A stretch of 64,000 bases of DNA from Rhodoferax ferrireducens. GTDB lineage: Bacteria > Pseudomonadota > Gammaproteobacteria > Burkholderiales > Burkholderiaceae_C. Each line of letters begins with the position of its first letter. Positions within the stretch are counted from its first letter, which is position 1. The notes below the pieces were generated by a model. That model ran no database searches. It saw nothing but the letters and a program-made list of their open reading frames with translations, and was not told where the DNA came from. Shown piece after piece: positions 9,225 to 16,938 of this stretch. A program made the position numbers and the translations under genes. The stretch spans positions 1 through 64,000 of the forward strand of contig MTEI01000016.1 in the NCBI GenBank assembly GCA_002083775.1, read 5' to 3'.

Positions 9225-11258
9225 CTATTTGTACAGCACATCAGGCAGCCACATGCCAATCGCCGGGAACATGTACAACAGCACAATGGCAATCACCTGG
9301 ATGCCCATAAAAGGTAGCATGCCGGCAAAAATCTGGTTCAGCGTGACGTGCGGCGGGCTCACGCCTTTCAGGTAAAACGCCGACATGGCCACCGGCGGGC
9401 TCAGGAAGGCAGTTTGCAGGTTCAGCGCCACCAGCAGGCCAAAGAACAGCGGGTCAATGCCAAAGTGTGGCAGCAGCGGGATGAAGATCGGCATGAAGAT
9501 GACGATGATCTCGGTCCATTCCAGCGGCCAGCCCAGCAAAAAGATCACCACTTGCGCCAAGATCATGAATTGCACCGGGGTCAGGTCCATCGACAGCACC
9601 CAGGTGTTGACCAGCTCCTGGCCGCCCAGCAGCGCAAAGGCCGCCGAGAAAATGCTGGAGCCGACAAATAGCCAGCACACCATGGCGCTGGTTTTTGCCG
9701 TCAGGTACACCGACTCGCGAACCACGGTGATGTTCAGTCGCCGGTAGGCCGCCGCCAGCAACAGCCCGCCCATCGAGCCCATGGCCGCCGCCTCGGTGGG
9801 GGTGGCCACGCCAAACACAATGGTGCCCAGCACCGCCATGATCATCACCGCCAGCGGAAAGAACGAGCCCAGCAGCATCTTGAAAATTTCCAGCCGGGCG
9901 AAGCTGAAATACGCATAGAACAGCGCCAGCGCCGCCACACAGATGGCCACGGCGATCCAGAAGCCGTTGGGCGCTGGCAAGCGCTCGGCGCTGGCCGCCG
10001 CTGCGGCCGCTTCAGGTGCAGCCGCAGCGGGTGGCGCAGCTTCTGTCATGGCGGCCGCCGGGGCCGACGGCGCCGCGGCGTCAGGAGCCACCGCCGCTGA
10101 CCCCATGGGCTCAGGTGCAGCGTCAGACCCCATTGGCTCGGGTGCAGCCTCGTCACCCAGAGACTGTGGGGCTTCGTCAGCGGGCGGCTCGCCCAGGCCA
10201 TCAGCCGCCTCAGGCTCGGCCAGGCCACCCGCAGCACCTGTGTCGGTGCCGGCGTCAAACGAGTCACCGCCCATGGCTTGCACGCCTTCCATTTCGACCG
10301 GCGGCAAGGGGGCAGTCACCTTGACATAGGCCAGACCCAAGGCCCCGGCCACCACCAGCGCCGGCAGCAGGGCAATACCCAATTGGCCCAGCAAGGTGCC
10401 CATGGGCACTTGCGCATTGCACTTGCCTTTGATGGCCCCGATCAAGCCGCTCAAAGCCTTGCTGCTGCCTGATTCGGTGATGTTGGCGGCAAATGGCGGC
10501 AGGGGCACCAAGCGTTCTTCGGCCGACATCGGCGGCGCCATGCTGGGCTTGAGCTTGGCGACGATGATCACGTACACGATGTACAGGCAAGCCAGCATGA
10601 TGCCGGGGAAAAACGCCCCGGCGTACAACTTGACCACCGACACCCCGGCGGTGGCGCCGTAAACGATCAGCATCACTGACGGCGGAATCAAAATACCCAG
10701 GCAGCCACCCGCAGTGATGGCCCCGGCTGCCAATTTCACGCTGTAGCCTGCTTTCAGCATGGCGGGCAGCGCCAGCAAGCCCATCAGTGTGACCACCGCG
10801 CCCACAATGCCGGTGGCGGTGGCAAAAATGGCGCAGGTGATGATGGTGGCCACCGCCAGTGAGCCGGGCACACGGGCTGTGGCCAGGTGCATGCTTTTGA
10901 ACAGCTTTTCGATCAGGTTGGCGCGCTCGATCAGGTAACCCATGAACACAAACAGCGGGATGGAGATCAGCACGTCGTTGGACATCACCGAATAGGCACG
11001 CTGCACCATCAGGTCCAGGGTTTGCTGTACCGCCAGGTTGGGGTCCTGACTTCGGTAGGCAATCCAGGCAAACACCATGCCCATGCCCATCAGGGTAAAA
11101 GCGGTAGGAAACCCCAGCATGATCGCCACCACCACCAGGGCCAGCATCAGCAGCCCCAGGTGGGCGTTGGTCATCAACTCAAAAGGTGGCAGCAGAAAAA
11201 AAGCGGCCAGCACCACACCGGCCATGATGGTCAGGCCAAACCAAACTTCGCGTCTCAT
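9225..11258 (-). CDS. dctM: TRAP transporter large permease (DctM) with long low-complexity insert
   Basis: This is the ion-coupled membrane subunit of a tripartite periplasmic transporter. Residues 1-240 and 430-677 match DctM helices, with GFPTAFTLMGMG near 50, ISIPLFVFMGYLIERA near 98, LGILIPPSVMLIVYGA near 187 and FGVATPTEAAAMG near 483. The chain is 677 residues, against about 430 for the usual subunit. The excess lies between the two halves: an extra helix near 290-312 and then an Ala/Pro/Glu/Gly-rich stretch at about 318-432 containing the repeat EPMGSDAAPEPMGS. Similar extended permeases occur in Burkholderiales. The start overlaps the dctQ stop as ATGA, so the two are translationally coupled. 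Confidence 0.93.
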   Translation of the reverse strand: MRREVWFGLTIMAGVVLAAFFLLPPFELMTNAHLGLLMLALVVVAIMLGFPTAFTLMGMGMVFAWIAYRSQDPNLAVQQTLDLMVQRAYSVMSNDVLISIPLFVFMGYLIERANLIEKLFKSMHLATARVPGSLAVATIITCAIFATATGIVGAVVTLMGLLALPAMLKAGYSVKLAAGAITAGGCLGILIPPSVMLIVYGATAGVSVVKLYAGAFFPGIMLACLYIVYVIIVAKLKPSMAPPMSAEERLVPLPPFAANITESGSSKALSGLIGAIKGKCNAQVPMGTLLGQLGIALLPALVVAGALGLAYVKVTAPLPPVEMEGVQAMGGDSFDAGTDTGAAGGLAEPEAADGLGEPPADEAPQSLGDEAAPEPMGSDAAPEPMGSAAVAPDAAAPSAPAAAMTEAAPPAAAAPEAAAAAASAERLPAPNGFWIAVAICVAALALFYAYFSFARLEIFKMLLGSFFPLAVMIMAVLGTIVFGVATPTEAAAMGSMGGLLLAAAYRRLNITVVRESVYLTAKTSAMVCWLFVGSSIFSAAFALLGGQELVNTWVLSMDLTPVQFMILAQVVIFLLGWPLEWTEIIVIFMPIFIPLLPHFGIDPLFFGLLVALNLQTAFLSPPVAMSAFYLKGVSPPHVTLNQIFAGMLPFMGIQVIAIVLLYMFPAIGMWLPDVLYK
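9963..10307 (-). repeat. low-complexity Ala/Pro/Gly segment coded within dctM
   Basis: The stretch encodes DctM residues of about 318-432. It is dominated by GCC/GCG alanine, proline and glutamate codons and contains a degenerate tandem unit coding for AAPEPMGSD. Length variation between strains would be expected because of the internal repeats. Confidence 0.75.
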
Positions 11259-11881
11259 GAGTGTGTCCTGTGGGGGTGGGTGATGTAGTCGTCGAGCTTG
11301 GCGATGTCTTCGTCTTTGACGTGCACCATCTCTTTGAGTTTCTGGATGTCGACCTCGGCCACATCGTCCTCGCGGGAAGGCCAGTCACCCTCGCGCAGAC
11401 AGATGATGCAGCGGATGATTTCCACCAGACCCTGCAGCAGTAGCACCGCACCGGCGATGGGAATGATGGTCTTGAAGGGGTACACCGGCGGGCCGTTGGC
11501 GGTGATGTTCGAGTGCTCGCTGATGGCCCAGGAATCGGCCGCAAAGCTGTAGCCGGCCCAAGCCAGCGCCACCACGCCGGGCACAAAGAACAGGATGTAC
11601 AGCGCCAGGTCCAGCCCGGCCTGCAGGCGCGGCGGGAAAAAGCCGTACAGCACGTCGCCGCGCACATGGCCGTTTTGCGACAGCGTGTAGGCTCCGGCGG
11701 TCATGAACAAAGTGCCATACATCATGCTCATCACATCAAACGCCCAGGGGTGTGGCGCGTCCAGCACGTAGCGCGAAAACACCTCCCAGGTGATCATGAG
11801 CGTGAGTGCCAGGATCAGCCAGGCGCAGCTGCGCCCCACAAAGGAGCTGATCTTGTCAACCGACAGCAGAAGTTTTTGCAT
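11255..11881 (-). CDS. dctQ: TRAP transporter small permease (DctQ)
   Basis: The 208-residue protein is the small four-helix subunit of the TRAP system. It shows WLILALTLMITWEVFSRYVLD in helix 1, then the family block PWAFDVMSMMYGTLFMTAGAY, and a conserved GHVRGDVLYGFF loop. A charged C-terminal extension of about 40 residues follows the last helix. ATG 11881 gives MQKLLLSVDKISSFVGR and is preferred over an ATG at 11908 that adds nine residues. It lies 74 bases downstream of the binding-protein gene and overlaps dctM by four bases. All three genes therefore look like one operon. Confidence 0.93.
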   Translation of the reverse strand: MQKLLLSVDKISSFVGRSCAWLILALTLMITWEVFSRYVLDAPHPWAFDVMSMMYGTLFMTAGAYTLSQNGHVRGDVLYGFFPPRLQAGLDLALYILFFVPGVVALAWAGYSFAADSWAISEHSNITANGPPVYPFKTIIPIAGAVLLLQGLVEIIRCIICLREGDWPSREDDVAEVDIQKLKEMVHVKDEDIAKLDDYITHPHRTHS

Positions 11882-11955
11882 CTTGAACCCTATCAACAAA
11901 TCAGCCATTCAGAGCAAGCCTGAATGGCTGACGAACGAAAGGCCGGGATAGGCGA

Positions 11956-13077
11956 TCAGGCTTTTTTGCCACCAAAGAAGTGGTTCACCGCCATGCGGCG
12001 ATTCACATAGGTGTCCTGATCCCACTTCACGGCGCGGGCGGCAAAGGCTTTTTGCGACTCGACGATTTCCTTGAACAGCGGGTTCTCGGCGGATTTCTTC
12101 TCGACGATCTCGCTCCACAGCTTGAGCTGGTCTTGCAGCACGGCGTCAGGGGTCTTGTAGAACTTGACCTTGTCCTTGGTCTGCAGCTCGACGTAGTCTT
12201 TGGAGTAGCGGTCGATGGCTTTCCACGACATGTCGGCCGACGCTGCCTCGGTGGCCCCGGCGATGATGGCTTTCATCTTGGCCGGCAGCGCGTCGTATTT
12301 GGTCTTGTTGAACATGATCTCGAAGGTTTCCGCGCTCTGGTGGTAGCTTTGCAGCATGCAGACCTTGGAGACATCGGGAAAGCCCAGCAGCCGGTCACTG
12401 GATGCGTTGTTGAACTCGGCACCATCCAGCAGACCGCGGTCCATGGCCGGCACAATCTCGCCGCCCGGCAGCGCGTTCACCGCCGCACCCATGGCGGTGA
12501 ACAGGTCAATGGCCAGGCCGTTGGTGCGGAATTTGAGGCCCTTGAAGTCAGCCGACTTGGTGATGGGCTTCTTGAACCAGCCCAGCGGCTGGGTGGCCAT
12601 CGGGCCATACAGAAACGACTGCACGTTGCCGCCAATGGAGGCATACAACTTGGCCAGCAGTTCGGCACCGCCACCGTATTTGTGCCAGGCCAGGATCATG
12701 TTGGCATCCATACCAAAGGCCGGGCCGGAGTTCCACAGCGCCAGCGCGTTTTGCTTGCCGTAGTGGTAGCCCAGCACGCCGTGGCCGCCGTCCAGCGTGC
12801 CTTTGGAGACCGCTTCCAGCAGACCAAAGGCCGGCACCACCGAGCCTGCGGGCAGCACCTCGATCTTCAGATCACCACCGGTCATGTCGTTGACCTTCTT
12901 GGCATAGTCCAGCGCATATTCGTGGAAGATGTCTTTGGCAGGCCATGTGCTCTGCCAGCGCATGCTGATCGGGCCGGTCTGTGCCTTGGCGATCATGGGG
13001 GCAGAGAGGGCGCCTGCAGCAACGGCTGCGCCCTTGAGCAATTGGCGACGGGGGGTTTTACGATCAGTCAAGGTCAT
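11956..13077 (-). CDS. dctP: TRAP transporter periplasmic substrate-binding protein (DctP, TakP-like)
   Basis: The 373-residue protein captures the substrate in the periplasm and delivers it to DctQM. The N-terminus DRKTPRRQLLKGAAVAAG ending SAPMIAKAQ is a twin-arginine (Tat) signal. The core matches the DctP fold. The segment GLKFRTNGLAIDLF, the ALPGGEIVPAMDRG motif, EFNNASSD and SYHQSAE resemble 2-oxo-acid binding proteins such as TakP, in which the GGE and NN regions surround the ligand. Pyruvate, another 2-oxo acid or lactate is therefore the likely cargo, by inference only. It is first in the P-Q-M operon and diverges from the persulfide dioxygenase gene across a region with two dyad sites. 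Confidence 0.92.
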   Translation of the reverse strand: MTLTDRKTPRRQLLKGAAVAAGALSAPMIAKAQTGPISMRWQSTWPAKDIFHEYALDYAKKVNDMTGGDLKIEVLPAGSVVPAFGLLEAVSKGTLDGGHGVLGYHYGKQNALALWNSGPAFGMDANMILAWHKYGGGAELLAKLYASIGGNVQSFLYGPMATQPLGWFKKPITKSADFKGLKFRTNGLAIDLFTAMGAAVNALPGGEIVPAMDRGLLDGAEFNNASSDRLLGFPDVSKVCMLQSYHQSAETFEIMFNKTKYDALPAKMKAIIAGATEAASADMSWKAIDRYSKDYVELQTKDKVKFYKTPDAVLQDQLKLWSEIVEKKSAENPLFKEIVESQKAFAARAVKWDQDTYVNRRMAVNHFFGGKKA

Positions 13078-13104
13078 CTCCTGTTGTTGATAATGCCGCT
13101 CTGA

Positions 13105-13129
13105 TTTTGATCAAAGAACTTGATCAAAA
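13105..13129. promoter_or_regulatory. inverted repeat in the dctP/dioxygenase intergenic region, likely operator
   Basis: TTTTGATCAA and TTGATCAAAA form a perfect 10-bp inverted repeat around AGAAC, 27 bases upstream of the dctP start. Each arm is itself nearly palindromic. The position suits repression or activation of the TRAP operon. The spacing does not fit the FNR site TTGAT-N4-ATCAA. Confidence 0.55.
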
Positions 13130-13162
13130 GCCTAGGGTTTCTACTTGTTTCATTCGCCGGCG

Positions 13163-13190
13163 ATACAAAAGACCTTTTACTTTTTTGTAT
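13163..13190. promoter_or_regulatory. second inverted repeat in the same divergent region
   Basis: ATACAAAA, twelve bases, TTTTGTAT form a perfect 8-bp dyad. It lies roughly midway between the two divergent genes, 83 bases before the dioxygenase start, in the most A/T-rich part of the gap where promoters are expected. Confidence 0.5.
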
Positions 13191-13272
13191 GTTGTAGCGA
13201 GATTTTGGTCGGTATTACCTTGTCGCATTGGTGACAATAGTGCCGTTTGAGCCTCTATTTTTGAAAGACACC

Positions 13273-14385
13273 ATGCAGCCCATTCAACTTTTTGACACTG
13301 CTTCCAGCACTTACACCTATGTGCTGTTTGATGCCACCAGCCGCGAAGCGATCATCATCGACCCGGTCGATGACCAGGTCGAGCGTGACCTGCAGGTGCT
13401 GCGCGAATACGGCCTCAAACTCATCTGGGCGCTGGAAACGCACGCCCATGCCGACCACATCACCAGCGCGGGCCTGCTGGCCGAACTGGCCGGAGCCAAA
13501 ACCACCGCCCCGGCTGGCTGCGGTATCACCACGGCTTCGGTGCAGCTCAACGACGGTGATGTGCTGCGCTTTGGCGCTGAGCAGATTCGGGCCCTGCATA
13601 CGCCCGGTCATACCGCAGGTAGCATGTGTTTTGTTTGGCGTGACCATGTGTTCACGGGTGACACGCTCTTGATCAATGGCTGCGGCCGTACCGACTTTCA
13701 ATCTGGCAGCGCGGCGCAGCTCTACCACAGCCTGACCGAGGTGCTGTTCAAGCTGCCCGACGACACCACGGTCTGGCCGGGGCACGACTATCAGGGCAAA
13801 ACCCATTCCAGCATCGGGCAGGAAAAGGCCAGCAACGCACGGGTGGCGGGTAAGACGCAGGCTGAGTTCACCGCCATCATGGATGCTTTGAGTCTGCCGC
13901 CACCGAAGCGCATTCTTGAAGCGGTGCCCGCCAACCTGCAGTCGGGCCTGCGCCATGACACACCGGTGGCGCATGAGCTGGTGCAGCGCCACGCCGATGG
14001 CTACGCTGGCGATGTGTCGGTGACCTTGGCCAACCAATGGGTCGAGGCGGGTGAGGCGGTGCTGGTGGATGTGCGCACCGATGCCGAGCGTGCCTGGGTC
14101 GGGTTTGTGCCCGGTGCGGTGCCGGTGGCCTGGAAGCAGTGGCCCGGCATGGCCATGAACCCGGACTTTGACAAACAGCTGCAAGCTGCTGTGCCTGAGG
14201 GTAAAAAAGTGCTGCTGCTGTGCCGCAGCGGCGTGCGCTCGGTCGCCGCAGCCAAACGCGCCACCGAGCTGGGCCTGCAGGCCTACAACATTCTGGAAGG
14301 TTTTGAGGGCGACCCCGACGAGAACGCCCAGCGCAACCGACGCGGGGGCTGGCGCTTCAACGGGCTGCCCTGGCGCCAAGGCTGA
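13273..14385 (+). CDS. persulfide dioxygenase-rhodanese fusion (ETHE1-like)
   Basis: The 370-residue protein joins two sulfur enzymes. Residues 1-240 are an ETHE1-type metallo-beta-lactamase fold that oxidises glutathione persulfide to sulfite with a single Fe(II). The metal motif is THAHADH (57-62), with further ligands in TPGH (113) and TGD (130), and the family signature NGCGRTDFQ. Residues of about 255-365 are a rhodanese domain with the active-site loop LLCRSGVRS, whose cysteine carries the sulfane sulfur. The fusion lets persulfide formed on one domain be oxidised on the other. ATG 13273 is chosen because the conserved fold begins there. It fits functionally with fccAB elsewhere in the window, though they are 15 kb apart. 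Confidence 0.92.
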   Translation: MQPIQLFDTASSTYTYVLFDATSREAIIIDPVDDQVERDLQVLREYGLKLIWALETHAHADHITSAGLLAELAGAKTTAPAGCGITTASVQLNDGDVLRFGAEQIRALHTPGHTAGSMCFVWRDHVFTGDTLLINGCGRTDFQSGSAAQLYHSLTEVLFKLPDDTTVWPGHDYQGKTHSSIGQEKASNARVAGKTQAEFTAIMDALSLPPPKRILEAVPANLQSGLRHDTPVAHELVQRHADGYAGDVSVTLANQWVEAGEAVLVDVRTDAERAWVGFVPGAVPVAWKQWPGMAMNPDFDKQLQAAVPEGKKVLLLCRSGVRSVAAAKRATELGLQAYNILEGFEGDPDENAQRNRRGGWRFNGLPWRQG

Positions 14386-14433
14386 GCCTAACCCGGGCGT
14401 TTTGTCCCCTGTTTTGTGCCGATAATCCCGGCC

Positions 14434-15213
14434 ATGACTTTTTTGGCGATCGACATTGGCAATACGCGCCTGAAATGGGCGCTACATGCCGCCCCAAGAC
14501 GTGACGCGCCGGTGCTGGCGCAAGGCGTTGAATTCCTCGAACACATCGACAAACTGGCCGAAGGCGGCTGGGCCAGCATCGCCCCGCCGCGCCATGTGCT
14601 CGGCTGCGCGGTGGCGGGCGACACGGTGCGCCGCCGGGTTGAAGAGCAGATGGAACTGTGGGACGTGTCCCCGCAATGGGTGGTGGCCAGCAGCCAGGAG
14701 GCGGGTGTGACCAACGGCTATGACTACCCGGCGCGCCTGGGTGCCGACCGCTGGGTGGCGATGATCGGCGCCTGGCACCGCTGCCTGGCGCGCGGCCCAG
14801 CCCGCCCATTGGTGGTGGTGATGGTCGGCACCGCCGTCACGGTGGATGCCGTGGATGCCAGCGGGCGTTTTCTGGGTGGCTTGATCCTGCCGGGCCACGG
14901 CATCATGCTGCGCGCGCTGGAGTCTGGCACCGCCGGGCTGCATGTGCCCACCGGCAATGTTGTTGAATTTCCCACCAACACCAGCGACGCCCTCACCAGC
15001 GGTGGCACCTACGCCATTGCGGGTGCGGTGGAGCGCATGGTGCAGCACCTGCGCCAGCGCTGCGGGGCAGAGCCTTGCTGCATGATGACTGGCGGCGCGG
15101 GCTGGAAGATGGCCCCCAGCATGTCACTGCAGTTTGAGCTGGTGGACAACCTGCTGTTTGACGGTCTGCTGGAAATGGCGGCGCGTCGGTTTGTAGAGAA
15201 AACCGTGCTCTAG
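14434..15213 (+). CDS. coaX: type III pantothenate kinase
   Basis: CoaX phosphorylates pantothenate, the first step of coenzyme A synthesis, and unlike CoaA is not feedback-inhibited by CoA. The 259-residue protein begins [17 protein letters not shown], the ASKHA-family phosphate-binding motif. It has [12 protein letters not shown] near 110, the second motif [14 protein letters not shown] near 130, and [22 protein letters not shown] near 148, all typical of CoaX. The ATG at 14434 places DIGNT at the normal position; an ATG 18 bases upstream is unnecessary. In many Burkholderiales coaX follows birA, but here it stands alone after the dioxygenase gene. A repeat copy begins at its stop codon. 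Confidence 0.94.
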   Translation: MTFLAIDIGNTRLKWALHAAPRRDAPVLAQGVEFLEHIDKLAEGGWASIAPPRHVLGCAVAGDTVRRRVEEQMELWDVSPQWVVASSQEAGVTNGYDYPARLGADRWVAMIGAWHRCLARGPARPLVVVMVGTAVTVDAVDASGRFLGGLILPGHGIMLRALESGTAGLHVPTGNVVEFPTNTSDALTSGGTYAIAGAVERMVQHLRQRCGAEPCCMMTGGAGWKMAPSMSLQFELVDNLLFDGLLEMAARRFVEKTVL

Positions 15214-15250
15214 CCCTTATCGGTAAAGGGCTGGTAGCTATGGATTTTGT
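15208..15250 (+). repeat. dispersed palindromic repeat, copy 4 (between coaX and the amidohydrolase)
   Basis: TCTAGCCCTTAT, CGG, TAAAGGGCT, GGT, AGCTATGGAT is one of the cleanest copies. It supplies the coaX stop codon (TAG at 15211-15213) and reaches the 3' end of the convergent amidohydrolase gene, so it sits where a bidirectional terminator would be expected. Confidence 0.85.
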
Positions 15251-16443
15251 TGTTCTAGCCAAGCCTGGGCCAGCCGCACCCAGTACGTGGCGCCCAGCGG
15301 CAGCAGCGCGTCGTTGAAGTCGTAACTCGGGTTGTGCAACATGCACGGCCCGCCACCGTGGCCCAGTTCGCGGTGGTCACCCTCGCCGTTGGCGATGAAG
15401 GCGTAACACCCCGGTTTTTGCAGCAGCATGTAGGCAAAGTCTTCCGCGCCCATGGTCGGCTCCTGCGCCAGCACCTTCTCCAAACCGACGATGTCAGCCA
15501 TCACCTGGCGGCAAAATTCGGCCTCGGATGCGCTGTTGATGGTGGGCGGGTAATTGCGGCGGAATTCAAAGTCAGCCGTCAGCCCAAACGCCGCGCAGAG
15601 TGGCGCGGTCATGTCTTGCATGCGCTGCTCAATCTGGTCCAGCACCGCCACCGAGAAGGTACGCACCGTGCCTTGTAATTCCACGCTGTTGGGGATGACG
15701 TTGGTGGCCTCACCCGCGTGGATCATGGTGACCGAGATCACGCCTGCGTCAATCGGTTTGAGGTTGCGGCTGATGATGCTCTGGAAGGCCTGCACCAGCT
15801 GGCAGGCCACAGGCACCGGGTCGAGTGAGTTGTGCGGCATCGCGGCGTGGCCGCCTTTGCCACGCACGGTGATCTTGAACTCGTTGCTGGACGCCATCAC
15901 CGGCCCCGGGCTGGCCGCAAAGGTGCCCACCGCCATGCCCGGCCAGTTGTGCAGGCCAAACACGGCTTGCATCGGGAACTGCTCAAACAGGCCGTCCTTG
16001 ATCATCTCGCGCGCGCCGCCACCGCCTTCCTCGGCGGGCTGGAAGATCAGGTACACCGTGCCGTCAAAGTCGCGGTGGCTGGCCAGGTATTGCGCCGCAG
16101 CCAGCAGCATGGCGGTGTGGCCGTCGTGCCCGCAGGCGTGCATCTTGCCAGACTCGGTGCTGGCATGTGCGAAGGTGTTGGCCTCTTGCATCGGCAGCGC
16201 GTCCATGTCGGCGCGCAGGCCCAGTGCGCGTCCACATGCACCCCCGTCGCGCCCGTGCAAGATGCCAACCACGCCGGTGGTGCCAAGGCCGCGATGGATC
16301 GGAATGCCCCATTCGGTGAGTTTGGTCGCCACCACCTCAGCCGTGCGAACCTCTTTAAAACACAGCTCCGGGTGGGCGTGGATGTCGCGGCGCAGGGCGG
16401 CGATGTCGGGTGCATTTTGGGCGATGGCGTCGATTAATTTCAT
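15238..16443 (-). CDS. M20-family amidohydrolase (hippurate hydrolase/N-acyl-amino acid deacylase type)
   Basis: The 401-residue enzyme belongs to the M20D metallopeptidases, which hydrolyse N-acyl amino acids with a dinuclear metal centre. Visible motifs are RRDIHAHPELCFKE near 20, the metal-binding MHACGHDGHTAML near 103, the catalytic acid region FQPAEEGGGGA near 137, and GGHAAMPHNSLDP near 195. The near-C-terminal TMGAEDFAY and GGG.CMLHNPSYDFND complete the site. ATG 16443 (MKLIDAIAQ) is preferred to an ATG at 16488 giving 15 unconserved residues. Substrate is not predictable. It is transcribed alone and convergent with coaX. Confidence 0.92.
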   Translation of the reverse strand: MKLIDAIAQNAPDIAALRRDIHAHPELCFKEVRTAEVVATKLTEWGIPIHRGLGTTGVVGILHGRDGGACGRALGLRADMDALPMQEANTFAHASTESGKMHACGHDGHTAMLLAAAQYLASHRDFDGTVYLIFQPAEEGGGGAREMIKDGLFEQFPMQAVFGLHNWPGMAVGTFAASPGPVMASSNEFKITVRGKGGHAAMPHNSLDPVPVACQLVQAFQSIISRNLKPIDAGVISVTMIHAGEATNVIPNSVELQGTVRTFSVAVLDQIEQRMQDMTAPLCAAFGLTADFEFRRNYPPTINSASEAEFCRQVMADIVGLEKVLAQEPTMGAEDFAYMLLQKPGCYAFIANGEGDHRELGHGGGPCMLHNPSYDFNDALLPLGATYWVRLAQAWLEQQNP

Positions 16444-16593
16444 AGCGGTTTGCTCAAGTAATCTTTGGGCTGGAGGCCGAAATGCCATTATGAGGCGGCG
16501 TGGGAATCCTTTTGCTGGGTGGTGCTGTTGTGGTCACTCTCTCAAAGTCAGCGCTTCATGTCAAACCCGGCACGGCGACTGGGTCATGCGCAT

Positions 16594-16765
16594 GCGGTTT
16601 CGGGGTGAAAACACACGCGAAACCAAAGTGTCAGAACGCCCGCGACTGTAGGCGCGCGCCTTCCACCCCGAAGCCCGGTCGCATAACCCAATCACCGCGC
16701 CTGGCGGCACCTGGGAATGCCCTCTCCGCCAAACCGCCCCCTTTGGATGGCCCGGGACCTGCCCC
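16594..16765 (+). promoter_or_regulatory. candidate cobalamin (B12) riboswitch
   Basis: Segments matching the cobalamin aptamer occur in the right order. They are GCGGTTTCGGGGTGAAAA (16594-16611), CGCCCGCGACTGTAGGCG (16637-16654) against consensus CCCCGC-ACTGT, ATCACC (16691) then CTGGGAATGCC (16711-16721) against GCCACT and GGGAAGGC, and GGCCCGGGACCTGCC (16749-16763) against the B12 box GCCAGGAGACCTGCC. Twelve of sixteen B12-box positions fit. The arms are more diverged than in most proteobacterial examples, and no obvious terminator follows. The next gene on the strand is the molybdopterin oxidoreductase, 173 bases on, an unusual partner for a B12 switch. The rest of the 495-base gap (16444-16938) holds nothing else I recognise. 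Confidence 0.55.
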
Positions 16766-16938
16766 GGCTGTCCATGAATCTCCCCAGCCAGCCAACACTA
16801 CAAAGACCCCAGTGCCCGTCACCTTTCATTTTGAAACGCTACATCACTGTAAACAGCCCCCAACAGCGGCTCACCTAAGCCGGGGTTGTTCAAAGCGGGA
16901 TATGCTCTTTCCCACATTTCGCCTTGACAAAAAACACC

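Noticed and set aside
13105..13129. FNR binding site
   Set aside because: The half-sites are TTGATCAA each; the spacing and arrangement do not fit TTGAT-N4-ATCAA, so only a generic dyad is reported.
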